Notes under the pieces: generated by a model
Databases searched by the model: none
What the model was told of the DNA's origin: nothing
What the model saw: the letters and a program-made list of their open reading frames with translations, nothing else
Assembly: GCA_019416425.1 (NCBI GenBank)
Contig: DXXK01000034.1
Location: 1-64,000 of the forward strand
Length of the DNA: 64,000 bases
Direction of reading: 5' to 3'
Origin: Bacteroidales bacterium
Lineage (GTDB): Bacteria > Bacteroidota > Bacteroidia > Bacteroidales > Muribaculaceae
Shown here: piece after piece, positions 50,751 to 60,560 of the stretch
Layout: every line of letters starts with the position of its first letter
Numbering within the stretch: position 1 is the stretch's first letter
Translations under genes and position numbers: made by a program

Positions 50751-51431
50751 TCACGGAATCCCATTGAAGGAGTCGCTGTGTATTATGAGTCCGGGCATAT
50801 CACGGTCCAGAGACGAGAAGTCCGACTCCAGGTCCTTGGCTGCGACGCACAGGTCATCGGACAGGGTTGTCAAGCCTTCCAGATTCAGCCTGTCCAGAAT
50901 CTTCAGGTCAGCCAGCGATCGGCTCAGGTTGCTGTCGTAATGCTGGGAGGAGTCGCGTTCCAGACCGTTTTTCCAGTTGATTACGGCTATCTCGCAGACA
51001 TTGGGGGCGTCGCTGTTCCATATTATCATCTGAACCACCTTCTTGCCCTCGTCGATGAGCTTCTCGTAGACCGTGTATTCCTGCGACCCCTGTGTGGTCT
51101 TCATCATGACCTCCATATCAGGATTCTTCTTCAGGTACTGCCGAAGGATCTCCCTGGCCTTGGCTACTGCTTCCTCCGAATAGCATTGATATGAATACAT
51201 GGACGAGAATCCCCGGCTCAGGCTTATGTAGCGCGTTCCCGTAATGTTGGACCAGTACTTCTTGTTATGCGAGAAACGTCCGGACACATATGTACTCTCC
51301 ACGTTGTCCATACCGGCCAGCTCGGTGAACACCTCCTGGGCCATGGTATTGCCGGACAGAAGCATGCATGCCGTGACTGCGAGGACCGGGACTATCCGCG
51401 GCATATGGAATTTCTTGTTATTGGTTTTCAT
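50751..51431 (-). CDS. DUF4252-like exported protein
   Basis: This protein has 226 residues, with a signal peptide ending at SGNTMAQ. The mature part starts FTELAGMDNVESTYVSG and contains a strand-rich middle with YTVYEKLIDEGKKVVQMIIW, which resembles DUF4252 family members from Bacteroidetes sigma-factor operons. The C-terminal 70 residues are helical and less conserved in appearance. Function is unknown. It lies between the anti-sigma gene (34-base gap) and the GIN-domain gene (44-base gap), an arrangement often seen with DUF4252. Confidence 0.65.
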   Translation of the reverse strand: MKTNNKKFHMPRIVPVLAVTACMLLSGNTMAQEVFTELAGMDNVESTYVSGRFSHNKKYWSNITGTRYISLSRGFSSMYSYQCYSEEAVAKAREILRQYLKKNPDMEVMMKTTQGSQEYTVYEKLIDEGKKVVQMIIWNSDAPNVCEIAVINWKNGLERDSSQHYDSNLSRSLADLKILDRLNLEGLTTLSDDLCVAAKDLESDFSSLDRDMPGLIIHSDSFNGIP

Positions 51432-51465
51432 GAGAGTTTTGACATTATATAGGTTTGACTTGATA

Positions 51466-52233
51466 TCAGTTGTAAAGTTTAGTCGTTTCCATCTCGTACT
51501 TGGCGTTGACGGCGCTCATTCGGTAGACTTCCTCCGTAATGCTGCAGTCCAGACGGTTGAACACCGAGCAGAGTATGGCTTCGGCCTCGCGCTCGTCCCG
51601 GACCACGCGGTAGTTGCTCGCGATTAGCTGTTGTTCCTCGGCCTCGGTCAGGTACATGTCGGTTTCCGCCACGGTTTCCTTGAGATCTTGGACAGGCTCT
51701 ACATTACGTTTGGCTTTCCGTGGAGCCTTTCGTGCGATGGCATGGGCGGGGGCGACCCGGGCGGAAGGCATGGAGACCGGTTCCGTCTTTACGGATACGG
51801 CAGTGTCAGGAGTTGCCGACGGAATGGCGGCAGGGGCGGTAACGGCCATGCGTGTATCGGGAGCCATCTGGTTATGATCGGTCGAGACAAGGGAATAGAT
51901 GGTTATTCCGGCAACCAGACAGGCCGCTGCACCGCATGCAGCGATGATACGTCTGCGCCATCTTCTGGCTATGCCCGCGGCGTGGCGCTCACGTGCCATC
52001 TCCGTCCGGAGCGCGGTGTCGATGCGGTTGGACAGATTCTCAGGAATGTCGACGTCGTTCTCATCGACAGCGGACATGGCTCGGAACACCTCGCGTTCCA
52101 TTGCCAGATCCTCAGGAAGGTCACGGTCGGCAGCGAAGAATTCCTGCAGCCGCTGTTGCTCGGCCGGGGAGGTGTCTCCTTGATACCACCTTGCAAGTAT
52201 TTCTCTTATTTCAATGTATTCTGTCATAATCAT
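51466..52233 (-). CDS. Membrane-bound anti-sigma factor
   Basis: This protein has 255 residues. A cytoplasmic N-terminal region (WYQGDTSPAEQQRLQEFFAAD) of anti-sigma type precedes a single membrane helix (RIIAACGAAACLVAGITIYSL, about 95-115), an Ala/Pro/Thr-rich periplasmic linker and a C-terminal helical region. It does not contain a FecR or zinc-anti-sigma domain that I can recognise. The start ATG overlaps the sigma factor stop (TAATG); an ATG two codons later is possible. It is expected to hold the co-encoded ECF sigma factor at the membrane. Confidence 0.75.
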   Translation of the reverse strand: MIMTEYIEIREILARWYQGDTSPAEQQRLQEFFAADRDLPEDLAMEREVFRAMSAVDENDVDIPENLSNRIDTALRTEMARERHAAGIARRWRRRIIAACGAAACLVAGITIYSLVSTDHNQMAPDTRMAVTAPAAIPSATPDTAVSVKTEPVSMPSARVAPAHAIARKAPRKAKRNVEPVQDLKETVAETDMYLTEAEEQQLIASNYRVVRDEREAEAILCSVFNRLDCSITEEVYRMSAVNAKYEMETTKLYN

Positions 52234-52721
52234 TAATTCTTATTCAGTAGTTCCCGAAGTCTCCTGCGGCCTCGCGACAGAAGCTGGCGGACATTACTCT
52301 CGGTCTGGCCGGTGGCTTCGGCAATCTCGGAATTGTCAAGGCCGCCGAAACTGCTGAGTCTTATGACCTTGCCTTGGCCGGGCGGCAGGGAGTCGATGAG
52401 AATCTCGATTCGTTGCCGTGTATCCCGGTATTCGGCCGATGACCGTTCCTCCGGTGCCGGGGTCTCCGCGACCTCATCGATTCCGACCGAGCTCTTACGG
52501 CTCCGTAGCATCGATATGCATTCACGGCGCAATGCGGTCATGGAGTACAGGCGAAGCTCGCTGTCATCCTCAGGAATCCCGTCGCGGTAGCGCCACAGTT
52601 TCACCTGTGTCTCCTGCACCACGTCAGCGGCATCGTCGGGAGGCATTCCCATCCTGAGCGCGACACTGTACATAAGCCGCTGCAGAGGCACGATCCGTTG
52701 TCGGAATTCCTTTTCGGTCAT
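52233..52721 (-). CDS. ECF-type RNA polymerase sigma factor
   Basis: This 162-residue sigma-70-like factor has region 2 with DVVQETQVKLWRYRD (about 37-51) and region 4 with NSEIAEATGQTESNVRQLLSRG (split as NSEIAEATGQ and TESNVRQLLSRG, about 130-151), the helix-turn-helix for the -35 element. The size and two-domain structure indicate an ECF factor. It redirects RNA polymerase to a small regulon, probably including its own operon. It is translationally coupled to the anti-sigma gene. Confidence 0.92.
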   Translation of the reverse strand: MTEKEFRQRIVPLQRLMYSVALRMGMPPDDAADVVQETQVKLWRYRDGIPEDDSELRLYSMTALRRECISMLRSRKSSVGIDEVAETPAPEERSSAEYRDTRQRIEILIDSLPPGQGKVIRLSSFGGLDNSEIAEATGQTESNVRQLLSRGRRRLRELLNKN

Positions 52722-52754
52722 TGTCCTTACCTGCTTACAGTTCCCGGTCTATCG

Positions 52755-55058
52755 TTATTTGTTGCCGCCCTGGCCACCTTGTGAGCCGGACGCTTCCTTC
52801 TCGATATTCGCGGCGGTACGCTTCACGTTGGCCTTCAGCCCACCGAATCTGAACGAGATGTTGAAACCCACGTTCCACTGGCTGTAGCGGCTGTGGCTTG
52901 TGATACGGGCCGATTCATCGGACTGGGTATATCCGCTGGTGCGATGTGTAGGCAGGATATTGTTGAGGCTCAGCTGTAGTGTCAGGGCATCGTCCTTAAG
53001 GAACGAACGGCTTGCTCCGAGGCCGTAGTAGTAACCGTTCTCGGATCCCTTGCTCTGCAGGTCCAGCCATGGGGTGTAGAATCCGCCGTATGCGCTGAGC
53101 CGTACATTTCCGGGCATCGTGTAGTTTATGTTGGTGTTGGCATAGAACTGCCATCCATGGTTCGAGGCCTTCAGCATCTCCGAATCGGAGTGCAGATAGG
53201 AGTAGTCGGTTGAGAAGTAGAGCGACCAGCGGAGCTTGTTGGTTATGTTCCAGTCACCGTTGATCTCCGCGCCGAACCTGTGGGCCTTGCCTACGTTGGC
53301 ATACGTTGAGTTCAGTATATTGTCCTTCATGAAGATGATGTCGGTAATCATATTGGCGACATACATATAGTTTACTTTTGCGCTTCCGGAGAACTTGCCC
53401 TCGTAGTTTGAGTAGGACAACGATACATTATGGCTTTTCTGGCTTTCCAGGTCAGGATTTCCGTAACTGATCTGGCCGGGAGTCAGAACGTTGACATACG
53501 GATTCAGGCTCCATAGGCCTGGACGCGAGATACGCATCTGGTAGGCCATGCGCAGGTTCGATGCCTGGGTGAAGTTGTAGCTTAAAGCCGCGTTCGGGAC
53601 AACGTCATCCAGACGGGTGGTGAAATCGGGATAATCTCCGATTCTGTACTTCAATCCCATGCGGGTGTGTTCATAACGGACACCGGCTTTGACATTCCAC
53701 TTGTCGAACGAGCCTGACCATGACGAATACAGAGCGTAGATATCCTTGAACTGCCTCATGTCCACGCGCATGTTCTCGTTCACGACGGCATCGGCGTAAT
53801 CTGACCCGAAATATGGACGCTTGTCGGAATCCGATGGATTGAGGTTGATTTTAGCTCCGGCTTCAAGCAGGTTGTGTTTGTCCAGCTTGTTGGAGTAGTC
53901 GATCTGCAACACATGGGTGCCGTAGCCTGAGTTCTCCTTGTTCATCGAGAAGGGGGTCTCGGAGACCGTTCCTTCCAATGTCTCGATCCGGTAGTCATCC
54001 TTCATGCGCTGCCAGCCGTAATCATACTCGTACGAAGCGACGAGCGTATGGTCCTCACGTCCGAAAGTGTGCTGATAGGAGACGGAGAACCCTAATCCGT
54101 TGTAGGAGCCTTCTGACCGATAGTCGCGGCGAAGCTTCCATATGGTGGCCATGTCCGGGCCGTACATGGCCCGGTTCTCGCGGCCCTTGTTGTTCCAGTT
54201 GTTGTTGGAGCAATATCCTGAGAATGTGAACAGGTTCAGCGTATCCGGTTCCCATGACATGTTGATGTTCGCACCGGTATAGTTCCATCCGTTTTTGGAG
54301 CGGGAGTCGCTTCTCATCAGGTGATTCGGACCTCCGGTCAGATCTTCGGTCTCGCGTGTGTTAGTATTGTATCGCGGCCATATGTCGCCATTGTTGTAGT
54401 TGACGGTAGCGTCCAGCATCACTTTGTTCATCTTGACGCGACCGTTGACATATCCACCCGCATGACGGGAATTGAGCCATGCCGACACCTGTGTCATGAA
54501 GCCGCTCAGGTCGGTGTTCTTGTCCGTCACGATGTTCAGGATTCCACCCACGCCCTCGGCCTCATATTTGGCACCGGGCTCGGAGATCACCTCTATCTTC
54601 TTGATCGATGCGGCCGGTATCGACTTCAGGACGGTCTTCAGGTCGCCTTTCAGCATCGGGTCCTCATGTCCGTTCTTCAGGATCTTGAAGCTTGACTGAC
54701 CGTTTACCTTCACGTTATCCTCGGCGTCGACAGTAACTCCCGGGACCTTGCGCAGGATTTCCAGTATGTTTGAGCTTCCGGCTTCAGGATCCTCGGTTAC
54801 ATTGTAGGTTAGTGTAGCTCCATCGCTCTGCACCAGTTTCTTATGCTCGACAATCACGAAATCCTCCAGATCGGTATATCCTGCACCTTCGATGGTGTCG
54901 GGTTCCGCCGTCGGCGAAGTCGTTACAGTATCGGCCACTGCCACAGGTGCTGCCGTCAAGGCATCCGCGTCTGTCCTGACGGCAACGGATTCGGTTGCTG
55001 AATTATACAGGTATGAAAACAATATGGAGGCCGTGACGGCCGTCAATTTCCAGTTCAT
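52755..55058 (-). CDS. TonB-dependent-receptor-like outer-membrane barrel
   Basis: This protein has 767 residues. A signal-like N-terminus is followed by a plug domain: NILEILRKVPGVTVDAEDNVKVNG and IPAASIKKIEVISEPGAKYEAEGVGGILNIV are cited here in two parts. A C-terminal beta barrel of the OMP_b-brl_3 kind follows, ending with GFNISFRFGGLK. The usual CarboxypepD_reg-like domain is missing, and no SusD partner is adjacent. The extreme C-terminus (ASGSQGGQGGNK) has no typical terminal aromatic. It is the first gene of a five-gene operon with an ECF sigma factor, so it may be a target and sensor of that system. Outer-membrane location is inferred; substrate is unknown. Confidence 0.83.
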   Translation of the reverse strand: MNWKLTAVTASILFSYLYNSATESVAVRTDADALTAAPVAVADTVTTSPTAEPDTIEGAGYTDLEDFVIVEHKKLVQSDGATLTYNVTEDPEAGSSNILEILRKVPGVTVDAEDNVKVNGQSSFKILKNGHEDPMLKGDLKTVLKSIPAASIKKIEVISEPGAKYEAEGVGGILNIVTDKNTDLSGFMTQVSAWLNSRHAGGYVNGRVKMNKVMLDATVNYNNGDIWPRYNTNTRETEDLTGGPNHLMRSDSRSKNGWNYTGANINMSWEPDTLNLFTFSGYCSNNNWNNKGRENRAMYGPDMATIWKLRRDYRSEGSYNGLGFSVSYQHTFGREDHTLVASYEYDYGWQRMKDDYRIETLEGTVSETPFSMNKENSGYGTHVLQIDYSNKLDKHNLLEAGAKINLNPSDSDKRPYFGSDYADAVVNENMRVDMRQFKDIYALYSSWSGSFDKWNVKAGVRYEHTRMGLKYRIGDYPDFTTRLDDVVPNAALSYNFTQASNLRMAYQMRISRPGLWSLNPYVNVLTPGQISYGNPDLESQKSHNVSLSYSNYEGKFSGSAKVNYMYVANMITDIIFMKDNILNSTYANVGKAHRFGAEINGDWNITNKLRWSLYFSTDYSYLHSDSEMLKASNHGWQFYANTNINYTMPGNVRLSAYGGFYTPWLDLQSKGSENGYYYGLGASRSFLKDDALTLQLSLNNILPTHRTSGYTQSDESARITSHSRYSQWNVGFNISFRFGGLKANVKRTAANIEKEASGSQGGQGGNK

Positions 55059-55234
55059 GATGAAATCCTTTTAAATTATCTTGTTGATTCGATCAGTTTA
55101 ATGTAACTCAGTTTAACACGAAGGATGTAGCTGCCGGCTGCATGATAATGCCATCACTTCCGAAACTGCTACATTAACCTAACGCACATTATCTCCAATC
55201 TGTGACATTCCCATCTTGAAAATCCACACTATAT

Positions 55235-55265
55235 TTTGTCAGCAGTCTTCTTTTTGCTAATTTTG
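55235..55265 (+). promoter_or_regulatory. Promoter of the sulfatase-fold gene
   Basis: TTTG (55235-55238), a 19-base spacer and TAATTTTG (55258-55265) match the Bacteroidetes consensus. Transcription would start near 55272, about 78 bases before the ATG at 55350. The 290-base gap between the divergent barrel and sulfatase genes holds no gene. No equivalent site for the minus-strand barrel gene was found. Confidence 0.78.
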
Positions 55266-55349
55266 CAGACAATTATAATGGAAAGGATGAAATCAGTATC
55301 AAAATTTTCTGAATAGTTCATACGGCATAAAGCATGTGGAAATTTTGCG

Positions 55350-56987
55350 ATGCTGTTCGTAAGTGTATTCTCTCTGTTCCTATGTATGTCATTGCAGAGC
55401 AATACATTCTCCATAATGTTCCATGTTTTATCGGCCTTGGCTGATGCGTCCGTGATAACATTGCCTTTTCTGTTTCTACAAGGACGATGGCAGTATATCG
55501 GTGCTGGAGTATCTTTGTTCTGGGGAATAGTGGTGTTGGCAAATGTGCTGTACTTCAGAAATTTTGCCGATCTTATTCCAGGACCTCTGTATTTCAGGAA
55601 TCAGATTGGAGATTCGTTGGTCCTTAACAGTGCCTTTCAATCTTTAAGATGTTCTGATATCCTTATTGCTGTTTTCAGTTTCTTTCCCTTGATTCTGCTG
55701 TTTTGGCGCGGATGTAGTTATACCACCAGATCTGACAGAATGCTGATGTCGATTGTAACCGTAATCATCTTTGTGATGAGTTGGGCCGGTACTTTGACTG
55801 GAGAGATTCGAAGATATCGCATATGGTATCCTGATTCAAAAGAAAGTGTTATGGAAATAATCTATCCTGACGATGCTTTGAGTTGGATTAGTTATTATCG
55901 TGGATCAAATTTTACAGGGTATGCGGTCAGGGTCCTAAGCAAAAGCCTTAACAATTATCATGAACTGACTGCAGAGGATTTGGAGGAAATCAGGTCGTGT
56001 ATAAGATCGCATTCATATGGTGGTGAGATTATTCCTTGCATTAACGAGCCGGATAATCTTATATTTATAGTAGTGGAATCTCTCCCTGCCCGGGCGTTGA
56101 GCATGGCTGATGCTGAATATGTCGCGCCGGTGTTGTCATCACTGATGAATGATTCTTCGTCGGTGACCGTGAAGCGTAGCCGCATTCTTATTGAGTTAGG
56201 GCAGTCATCGGACGCGCAGTTCATATATAACACAGGACTATTGCCATTGAGGAACAACATTTTTGTGACCTATTATGCAGCTAATGACTATCCCGGCTTA
56301 GCCAAGGCATTGAAAAAGGAGTCTTTAGAAATCATAGGGGAGAAAAAGACACTATGGTCACATGCGCTGACAAATAAAAGTTATGGATATGACAGGATTC
56401 TGGATAATATCGTTGATTGGAACGCTTTGAATCAGGATGGGATAATTCTGGATTCGGCAGTCGAGGAGATTAAGAAGGTCAGGAAACCATTCTATGCTTT
56501 TGTCACGACACTATCCATGCATGATCCCTATGATGTCGTCAAGGTGAAACCCAAGTTGTCTCCAGATTCATTGTCCGATTCAAATCCTCGATATCTGGAG
56601 TATATGGAGCGTCTTCACCATTTTGACGAGTCGTTGGGTAGGTTCCTGCGCAGGCTCAAGAGTTCAGGTCTGTATAACAATTCATGTATTGTTATTTCGG
56701 GCGACCATCATATCCGTCCAGAGGCCGGTATTCCCAGTCTAAATGATGATGCAGTGCCTCTGATAATTCTAAACAGCCCGATTAAGGGAGAGCATGCGAC
56801 GGAAGCGACGCAACTGGATGTGTTTCCGACGATTCTGGATATTATGGGTGTTGGCGACTATGAGTATATGGGAGTTAAGTATAGGGGCCTTGGGAAAAGC
56901 ATTTTCCGCCAGAAACCTGGTTCCGGACCTGAAATGCCTACAGACAGAGATTATGAAGTCTCGGAAATGATAATACGGCATAAATAA
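55350..56987 (+). CDS. LTA-synthase-like membrane sulfatase-fold protein
   Basis: This protein has 545 residues. Five N-terminal membrane helices (for example YIGAGVSLFWGIVVLANVLYF) occupy residues 1-150, followed by an extracytoplasmic alkaline-phosphatase-superfamily domain. LIFIVVESLPARAL holds the first metal-binding Glu. ELGQSSDAQFIYNTGLLPL (about 286-304) matches the nucleophile region, with Ser in place of the more usual Thr. SMHDPYDV and CIVISGDHHIRP supply the remaining metal ligands. In Gram-positives such enzymes make lipoteichoic acid; in Bacteroidetes they probably transfer phospho-head groups to envelope glycolipids. There is no upstream in-frame start, as a stop precedes the first helix. 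Confidence 0.83.
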   Translation: MLFVSVFSLFLCMSLQSNTFSIMFHVLSALADASVITLPFLFLQGRWQYIGAGVSLFWGIVVLANVLYFRNFADLIPGPLYFRNQIGDSLVLNSAFQSLRCSDILIAVFSFFPLILLFWRGCSYTTRSDRMLMSIVTVIIFVMSWAGTLTGEIRRYRIWYPDSKESVMEIIYPDDALSWISYYRGSNFTGYAVRVLSKSLNNYHELTAEDLEEIRSCIRSHSYGGEIIPCINEPDNLIFIVVESLPARALSMADAEYVAPVLSSLMNDSSSVTVKRSRILIELGQSSDAQFIYNTGLLPLRNNIFVTYYAANDYPGLAKALKKESLEIIGEKKTLWSHALTNKSYGYDRILDNIVDWNALNQDGIILDSAVEEIKKVRKPFYAFVTTLSMHDPYDVVKVKPKLSPDSLSDSNPRYLEYMERLHHFDESLGRFLRRLKSSGLYNNSCIVISGDHHIRPEAGIPSLNDDAVPLIILNSPIKGEHATEATQLDVFPTILDIMGVGDYEYMGVKYRGLGKSIFRQKPGSGPEMPTDRDYEVSEMIIRHK

Positions 56988-57008
56988 CACATAAGCATAT
57001 GTCAGTAT

Positions 57009-57680
57009 ATGTCGTACCGTGATAAGATCCGAGATGCCGCCGGTTATAGGGAGAGATTGAACCGATTCCTGACAGACAAGTGCTTGCTGTTCAATCCATA
57101 TACGGTCTCAGACCGTAAGCTGTGGGATGGAATCCAGAAGATGCGATGGCGTGGAGAATTCTCGCTTACGCAGATGCTGCTGCTTCATATAGAGAATATC
57201 ATTAGCGAAGGGACGGAACTGCAGTCCCGCGAGCATGTTGTCTGCCGTCTTGGAGACTCCACCGAGTCATTCATCAAGGAGATGCATGCCTTTACCACGA
57301 AACGTCCGGCGGATGACTCGTTGCAACAGATCCGATGTACAATCAATGGCCATCCCATAAGGCATTCAGAGCAGATTCGTTCCCTTGTAGGGAAAACGGT
57401 TTTTGTAAGTCGTGCCATTACGACGGTTACAAGATGGGAAAGCTATTCGCGAGCTCTTGCCATGCATAGACTGAAGGGCGACCTTGCTGTTGACGCAGCC
57501 ATCATACGTACGGCGATAATCAATTCAAAGCTCGAGATGCTGGACCGTCTGCTAAAATATCCCCACGCCCACGTCTATCTTGATGGCGAGCCGGACGAAC
57601 CGGTTGATATCGAGACCCCCATAAGCAAGCTTAAGGCTGTGATTTCCTCATATGCAACAATAATCCCGGCAGCTGATTGA
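57009..57680 (+). CDS. Uncharacterised protein
   Basis: This protein has 223 residues and no signal peptide or membrane helix. It appears largely helical, with conserved-looking blocks LWDGIQKMRWRGEFSLTQML and GKTVFVSRAITTVTRWESYSR. No enzyme motif is visible. It starts 22 bases after the sulfatase-fold gene and is likely co-transcribed with it. The family is not recognised. Confidence 0.7.
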   Translation: MSYRDKIRDAAGYRERLNRFLTDKCLLFNPYTVSDRKLWDGIQKMRWRGEFSLTQMLLLHIENIISEGTELQSREHVVCRLGDSTESFIKEMHAFTTKRPADDSLQQIRCTINGHPIRHSEQIRSLVGKTVFVSRAITTVTRWESYSRALAMHRLKGDLAVDAAIIRTAIINSKLEMLDRLLKYPHAHVYLDGEPDEPVDIETPISKLKAVISSYATIIPAAD

Positions 57681-57696
57681 GCTAATGGTGAAAAAC

Positions 57697-57738
57697 AAAA
57701 CAGCGCATCCGTATCTGACAAGGCGGGTGCGCTGTTTT
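57697..57738. terminator. Bidirectional terminator between hypothetical gene and leuS
   Basis: AAAACAGCGCA...CCG pairs with CGG...TGCGCTGTTTT across 57697-57738. A/T runs on both sides allow termination of both converging transcripts. Confidence 0.85.
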
Positions 57739-57758
57739 GCTATGGTTTGTGTCGGCAA

Positions 57759-60521
57759 TCAGACCACAATGTTGACAATACGGTTGGGAACCACTATGAC
57801 CTTCTTGGGGGTCTTGCCGTCCAGCCACTTGGCGGCTCCCTCGTTTGCAAGAGCAGTTTTCTCGACTTCTTCCTTGGAACTTCCCGCCGGCACTTCTATA
57901 GTGAAGCGTGTCTTGCCGTTGACGCTGACGGGATACTTGACAGTGTCCTCGACAAGAGCCGACTCATCGACCTCCGGCCATTCAGCATCCACAACGCTAA
58001 CCTCATGTCCCAGACGATGCCAGAATTCCTCGGCGATATGTGGCGCAAACGGAGCGATGACACGGGTGATCGCATCCATGACCTTGCGGTTGGTGGATTT
58101 CATGGCACTCAGCTCGTTTATGGCAATCATGAAGGCCGATATCGAGGTGTTGAACGAGAAGTTCTCGATGTCCTGCGTCACCTTCTTGATGAGTTTATTG
58201 ACACTCTTGGCCTGGTCCGCAGTCATCGGTACATCCTTGTTCAGATCTACATTCTCGAACAGGTTCCACAACTTGCGCAGGAACCGGTTAACTCCGTCGA
58301 TACCGTTGGTGTCCCAGGGTTTGGACTGCTCGATCGGCCCGAGGAACATCTCGTACAGACGCAGTGTGTCGGCACCGTAGCGCTCCACGATGTCGTTGGG
58401 ATTGACAACGTTGAACATGGACTTGGACATCTTTTCCACAGCATTGCCGCAGACATACTTGCCGTTTTCAAGTATGAATTCCGCGTCGGCAAAATCGGGA
58501 CGCCACTTCTTGAACGCTTCCGTGTCCAGCACATCGTTGTCCACCATGCTGATGTCAACACGTATGGGTGTCGTGTCGTAATCCTTGCGGAGTCCCTTGC
58601 TGACGAATGTATTGGTTCCCTTGATACGGTATACGAACGAGCTGCGGCCCTGAATCATGCCCTGGTTCACCAGTTTGCGGAATGGCTCATCCTCCACGAC
58701 CTGTCCCAGGTCATAAAGGAACTTGTTCCAGAACCGAGAATAGATCAGATGGCCTGTGGCATGCTCGGTACCACCGACGTAGAGATCGACATCGCGCCAG
58801 TATTCGTTGGCCTCCTTGCCGACAAGCGCCTCGGAATTGCGCGGATCCATGTAGCGGAGATAGTATGCCGAGCTGCCTGCGAATCCAGGCATAGTGCATA
58901 CCTCGATGGGATAACCATCCTTGGTCTTCCAGCCCTTGGCACGTCCCAGCGGCGGCTGGCCGTCCTCGGTAGGAAGGTATGAATCAACCGGAGGAAGCTG
59001 CAGCGGCAGTTCGGATTCATCCATCAGACACGCCACGCCATCCTTGTAGTAAACCGGGAACGGCTCGCCCCAATAACGCTGTCGACTGAAGATGGCGTCG
59101 CGCAGACGATAGTTCACCTTGACGCGGCCTATACCCTCGGCCTCGATGAATTTCTTGGTCTTCGCAATCGCATCCTTGACCTGCAATCCGTTGAGGTCCA
59201 GTTTCGGCCCTTTTGAATTCATCATGACACCTTCCTTGGCGTCGAACGATTCCTCGGAAACATCGGCACCCTCGATCAAAGGAATGATCGGAAGGTCGAA
59301 ATGGCGTGCGAACGCATAGTCGCGGCTGTCATGGGCAGGAACGGCCATGATGGCGCCGGTTCCGTAGCCGGCCAACACATAGTCGGATACCCAGACAGGA
59401 ATCTCCTTGCCGGTCATGGGATTGACGGCATAACTGCCGGTAAATACGCCGGAAACCTTCTTCTCTATCTGGCGTTCACGCTCGGTCTTGTGCTTAACCT
59501 CGTCCAGATAGGCTTCCACAACCTCTTTCTGCTCGGGTGTGGTGAGCATCGGAACGTATTTAGATTCAGGCGCCAATACCATAAACGTCACACCGAACAC
59601 CGTATCGGCACGTGTCGTGAAGATCTCAAGACTGAAATCGCGACCGGCGACAGGGAAATTCATCTCGGCGCCTTCGCTTCGGCCTATCCAATTGCGCTGG
59701 GTCTCCTTGATGGAATCGCTCCATGCCAGTTTGTCAAGGCCGCTCAGCAGACGCGGGGCATAGGCCGATACCCTGAGGCACCACTGGCTCATCAGCTTTT
59801 GCTCGACCGGGTACCCTCCACGGACTGAGAGGCCCTCGGAAACCTCGTCGTTGGCCAGGACGGTACCCAGTTCCGGACACCAGTTCACCATGGTTTCTCC
59901 GCGATAGGCAATGCGGTAGTTCATCAGCACGTCGGCCTTCTGAGTGTCGGTCATTGCGTTCCACTGGTCTGCAGTAAAGTTCATAGCCTTGGAACTTGCG
60001 GCATGTACACCATCGGTGCCGTTCTTGGCAAATCTTGCTACAAGCTCCGCAATCGGCAGTGCCTTGTCGGCATCCAGGTCATAGTATGAGTTGAACATCT
60101 TCATGAACGCCCACTGTGTCCAGCGATAATATTCAGGGTCGCAGGTGCGAACCTCACGGCTCCAGTCGAAGCTGAATCCAATCATGTCAAGCTGGCTGCG
60201 GTAACGTGCGATGTTCTCCGATGTAGTCTTCTCAGGATGCTGGCCTGTCTGGATGGCATATTGCTCGGCCGGAAGTCCGTATGCATCGTATCCCATGGGA
60301 TGGAGCACATTAAACCCCTTCTGGCGTTTGTAGCGCGAGAAGATGTCGCTCGCTATGTATCCCAGTGGATGTCCCACATGCAGGCCTGCTCCGGAAGGGT
60401 AGGGGAACATGTCGAGCACATAGAACTTCGGCTTGGCCGTGTCCACCTCGACCTTATAGGTATTGTTGTCACGCCAGTACTGTTGCCAGCGGCGTTCTAT
60501 GTCATGATGATTGTAGTCCAT
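57759..60521 (-). CDS. leuS: Leucyl-tRNA synthetase
   Basis: This 920-residue class I aminoacyl-tRNA synthetase attaches leucine to tRNA-Leu. The HIGH-type motif is GLHVGHPLGY (His48-His51), and KMSKS is EKMSKSMFNVVN (about 697). An editing (CP1) domain lies between about 230 and 430, with the conserved VPAHDSRDYAFA motif. Length is normal for Bacteroidetes LeuRS. It is downstream of the CvpA-like gene but separated from it by a hairpin, with a possible promoter element (TAATTTTG, minus strand 60568-60561) of its own. Confidence 0.98.
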   Translation of the reverse strand: MDYNHHDIERRWQQYWRDNNTYKVEVDTAKPKFYVLDMFPYPSGAGLHVGHPLGYIASDIFSRYKRQKGFNVLHPMGYDAYGLPAEQYAIQTGQHPEKTTSENIARYRSQLDMIGFSFDWSREVRTCDPEYYRWTQWAFMKMFNSYYDLDADKALPIAELVARFAKNGTDGVHAASSKAMNFTADQWNAMTDTQKADVLMNYRIAYRGETMVNWCPELGTVLANDEVSEGLSVRGGYPVEQKLMSQWCLRVSAYAPRLLSGLDKLAWSDSIKETQRNWIGRSEGAEMNFPVAGRDFSLEIFTTRADTVFGVTFMVLAPESKYVPMLTTPEQKEVVEAYLDEVKHKTERERQIEKKVSGVFTGSYAVNPMTGKEIPVWVSDYVLAGYGTGAIMAVPAHDSRDYAFARHFDLPIIPLIEGADVSEESFDAKEGVMMNSKGPKLDLNGLQVKDAIAKTKKFIEAEGIGRVKVNYRLRDAIFSRQRYWGEPFPVYYKDGVACLMDESELPLQLPPVDSYLPTEDGQPPLGRAKGWKTKDGYPIEVCTMPGFAGSSAYYLRYMDPRNSEALVGKEANEYWRDVDLYVGGTEHATGHLIYSRFWNKFLYDLGQVVEDEPFRKLVNQGMIQGRSSFVYRIKGTNTFVSKGLRKDYDTTPIRVDISMVDNDVLDTEAFKKWRPDFADAEFILENGKYVCGNAVEKMSKSMFNVVNPNDIVERYGADTLRLYEMFLGPIEQSKPWDTNGIDGVNRFLRKLWNLFENVDLNKDVPMTADQAKSVNKLIKKVTQDIENFSFNTSISAFMIAINELSAMKSTNRKVMDAITRVIAPFAPHIAEEFWHRLGHEVSVVDAEWPEVDESALVEDTVKYPVSVNGKTRFTIEVPAGSSKEEVEKTALANEGAAKWLDGKTPKKVIVVPNRIVNIVV

Positions 60522-60560
60522 AATCTATAATCTGTAGCTATGTTAATTGCTTTTCATTCG

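Noticed and set aside
55125..55174. Inverted repeat ATGTAGC/GCTACAT upstream of the barrel gene
   Set aside because: Only seven base pairs with a 36-base loop, which is expected by chance; no regulatory claim can be made.
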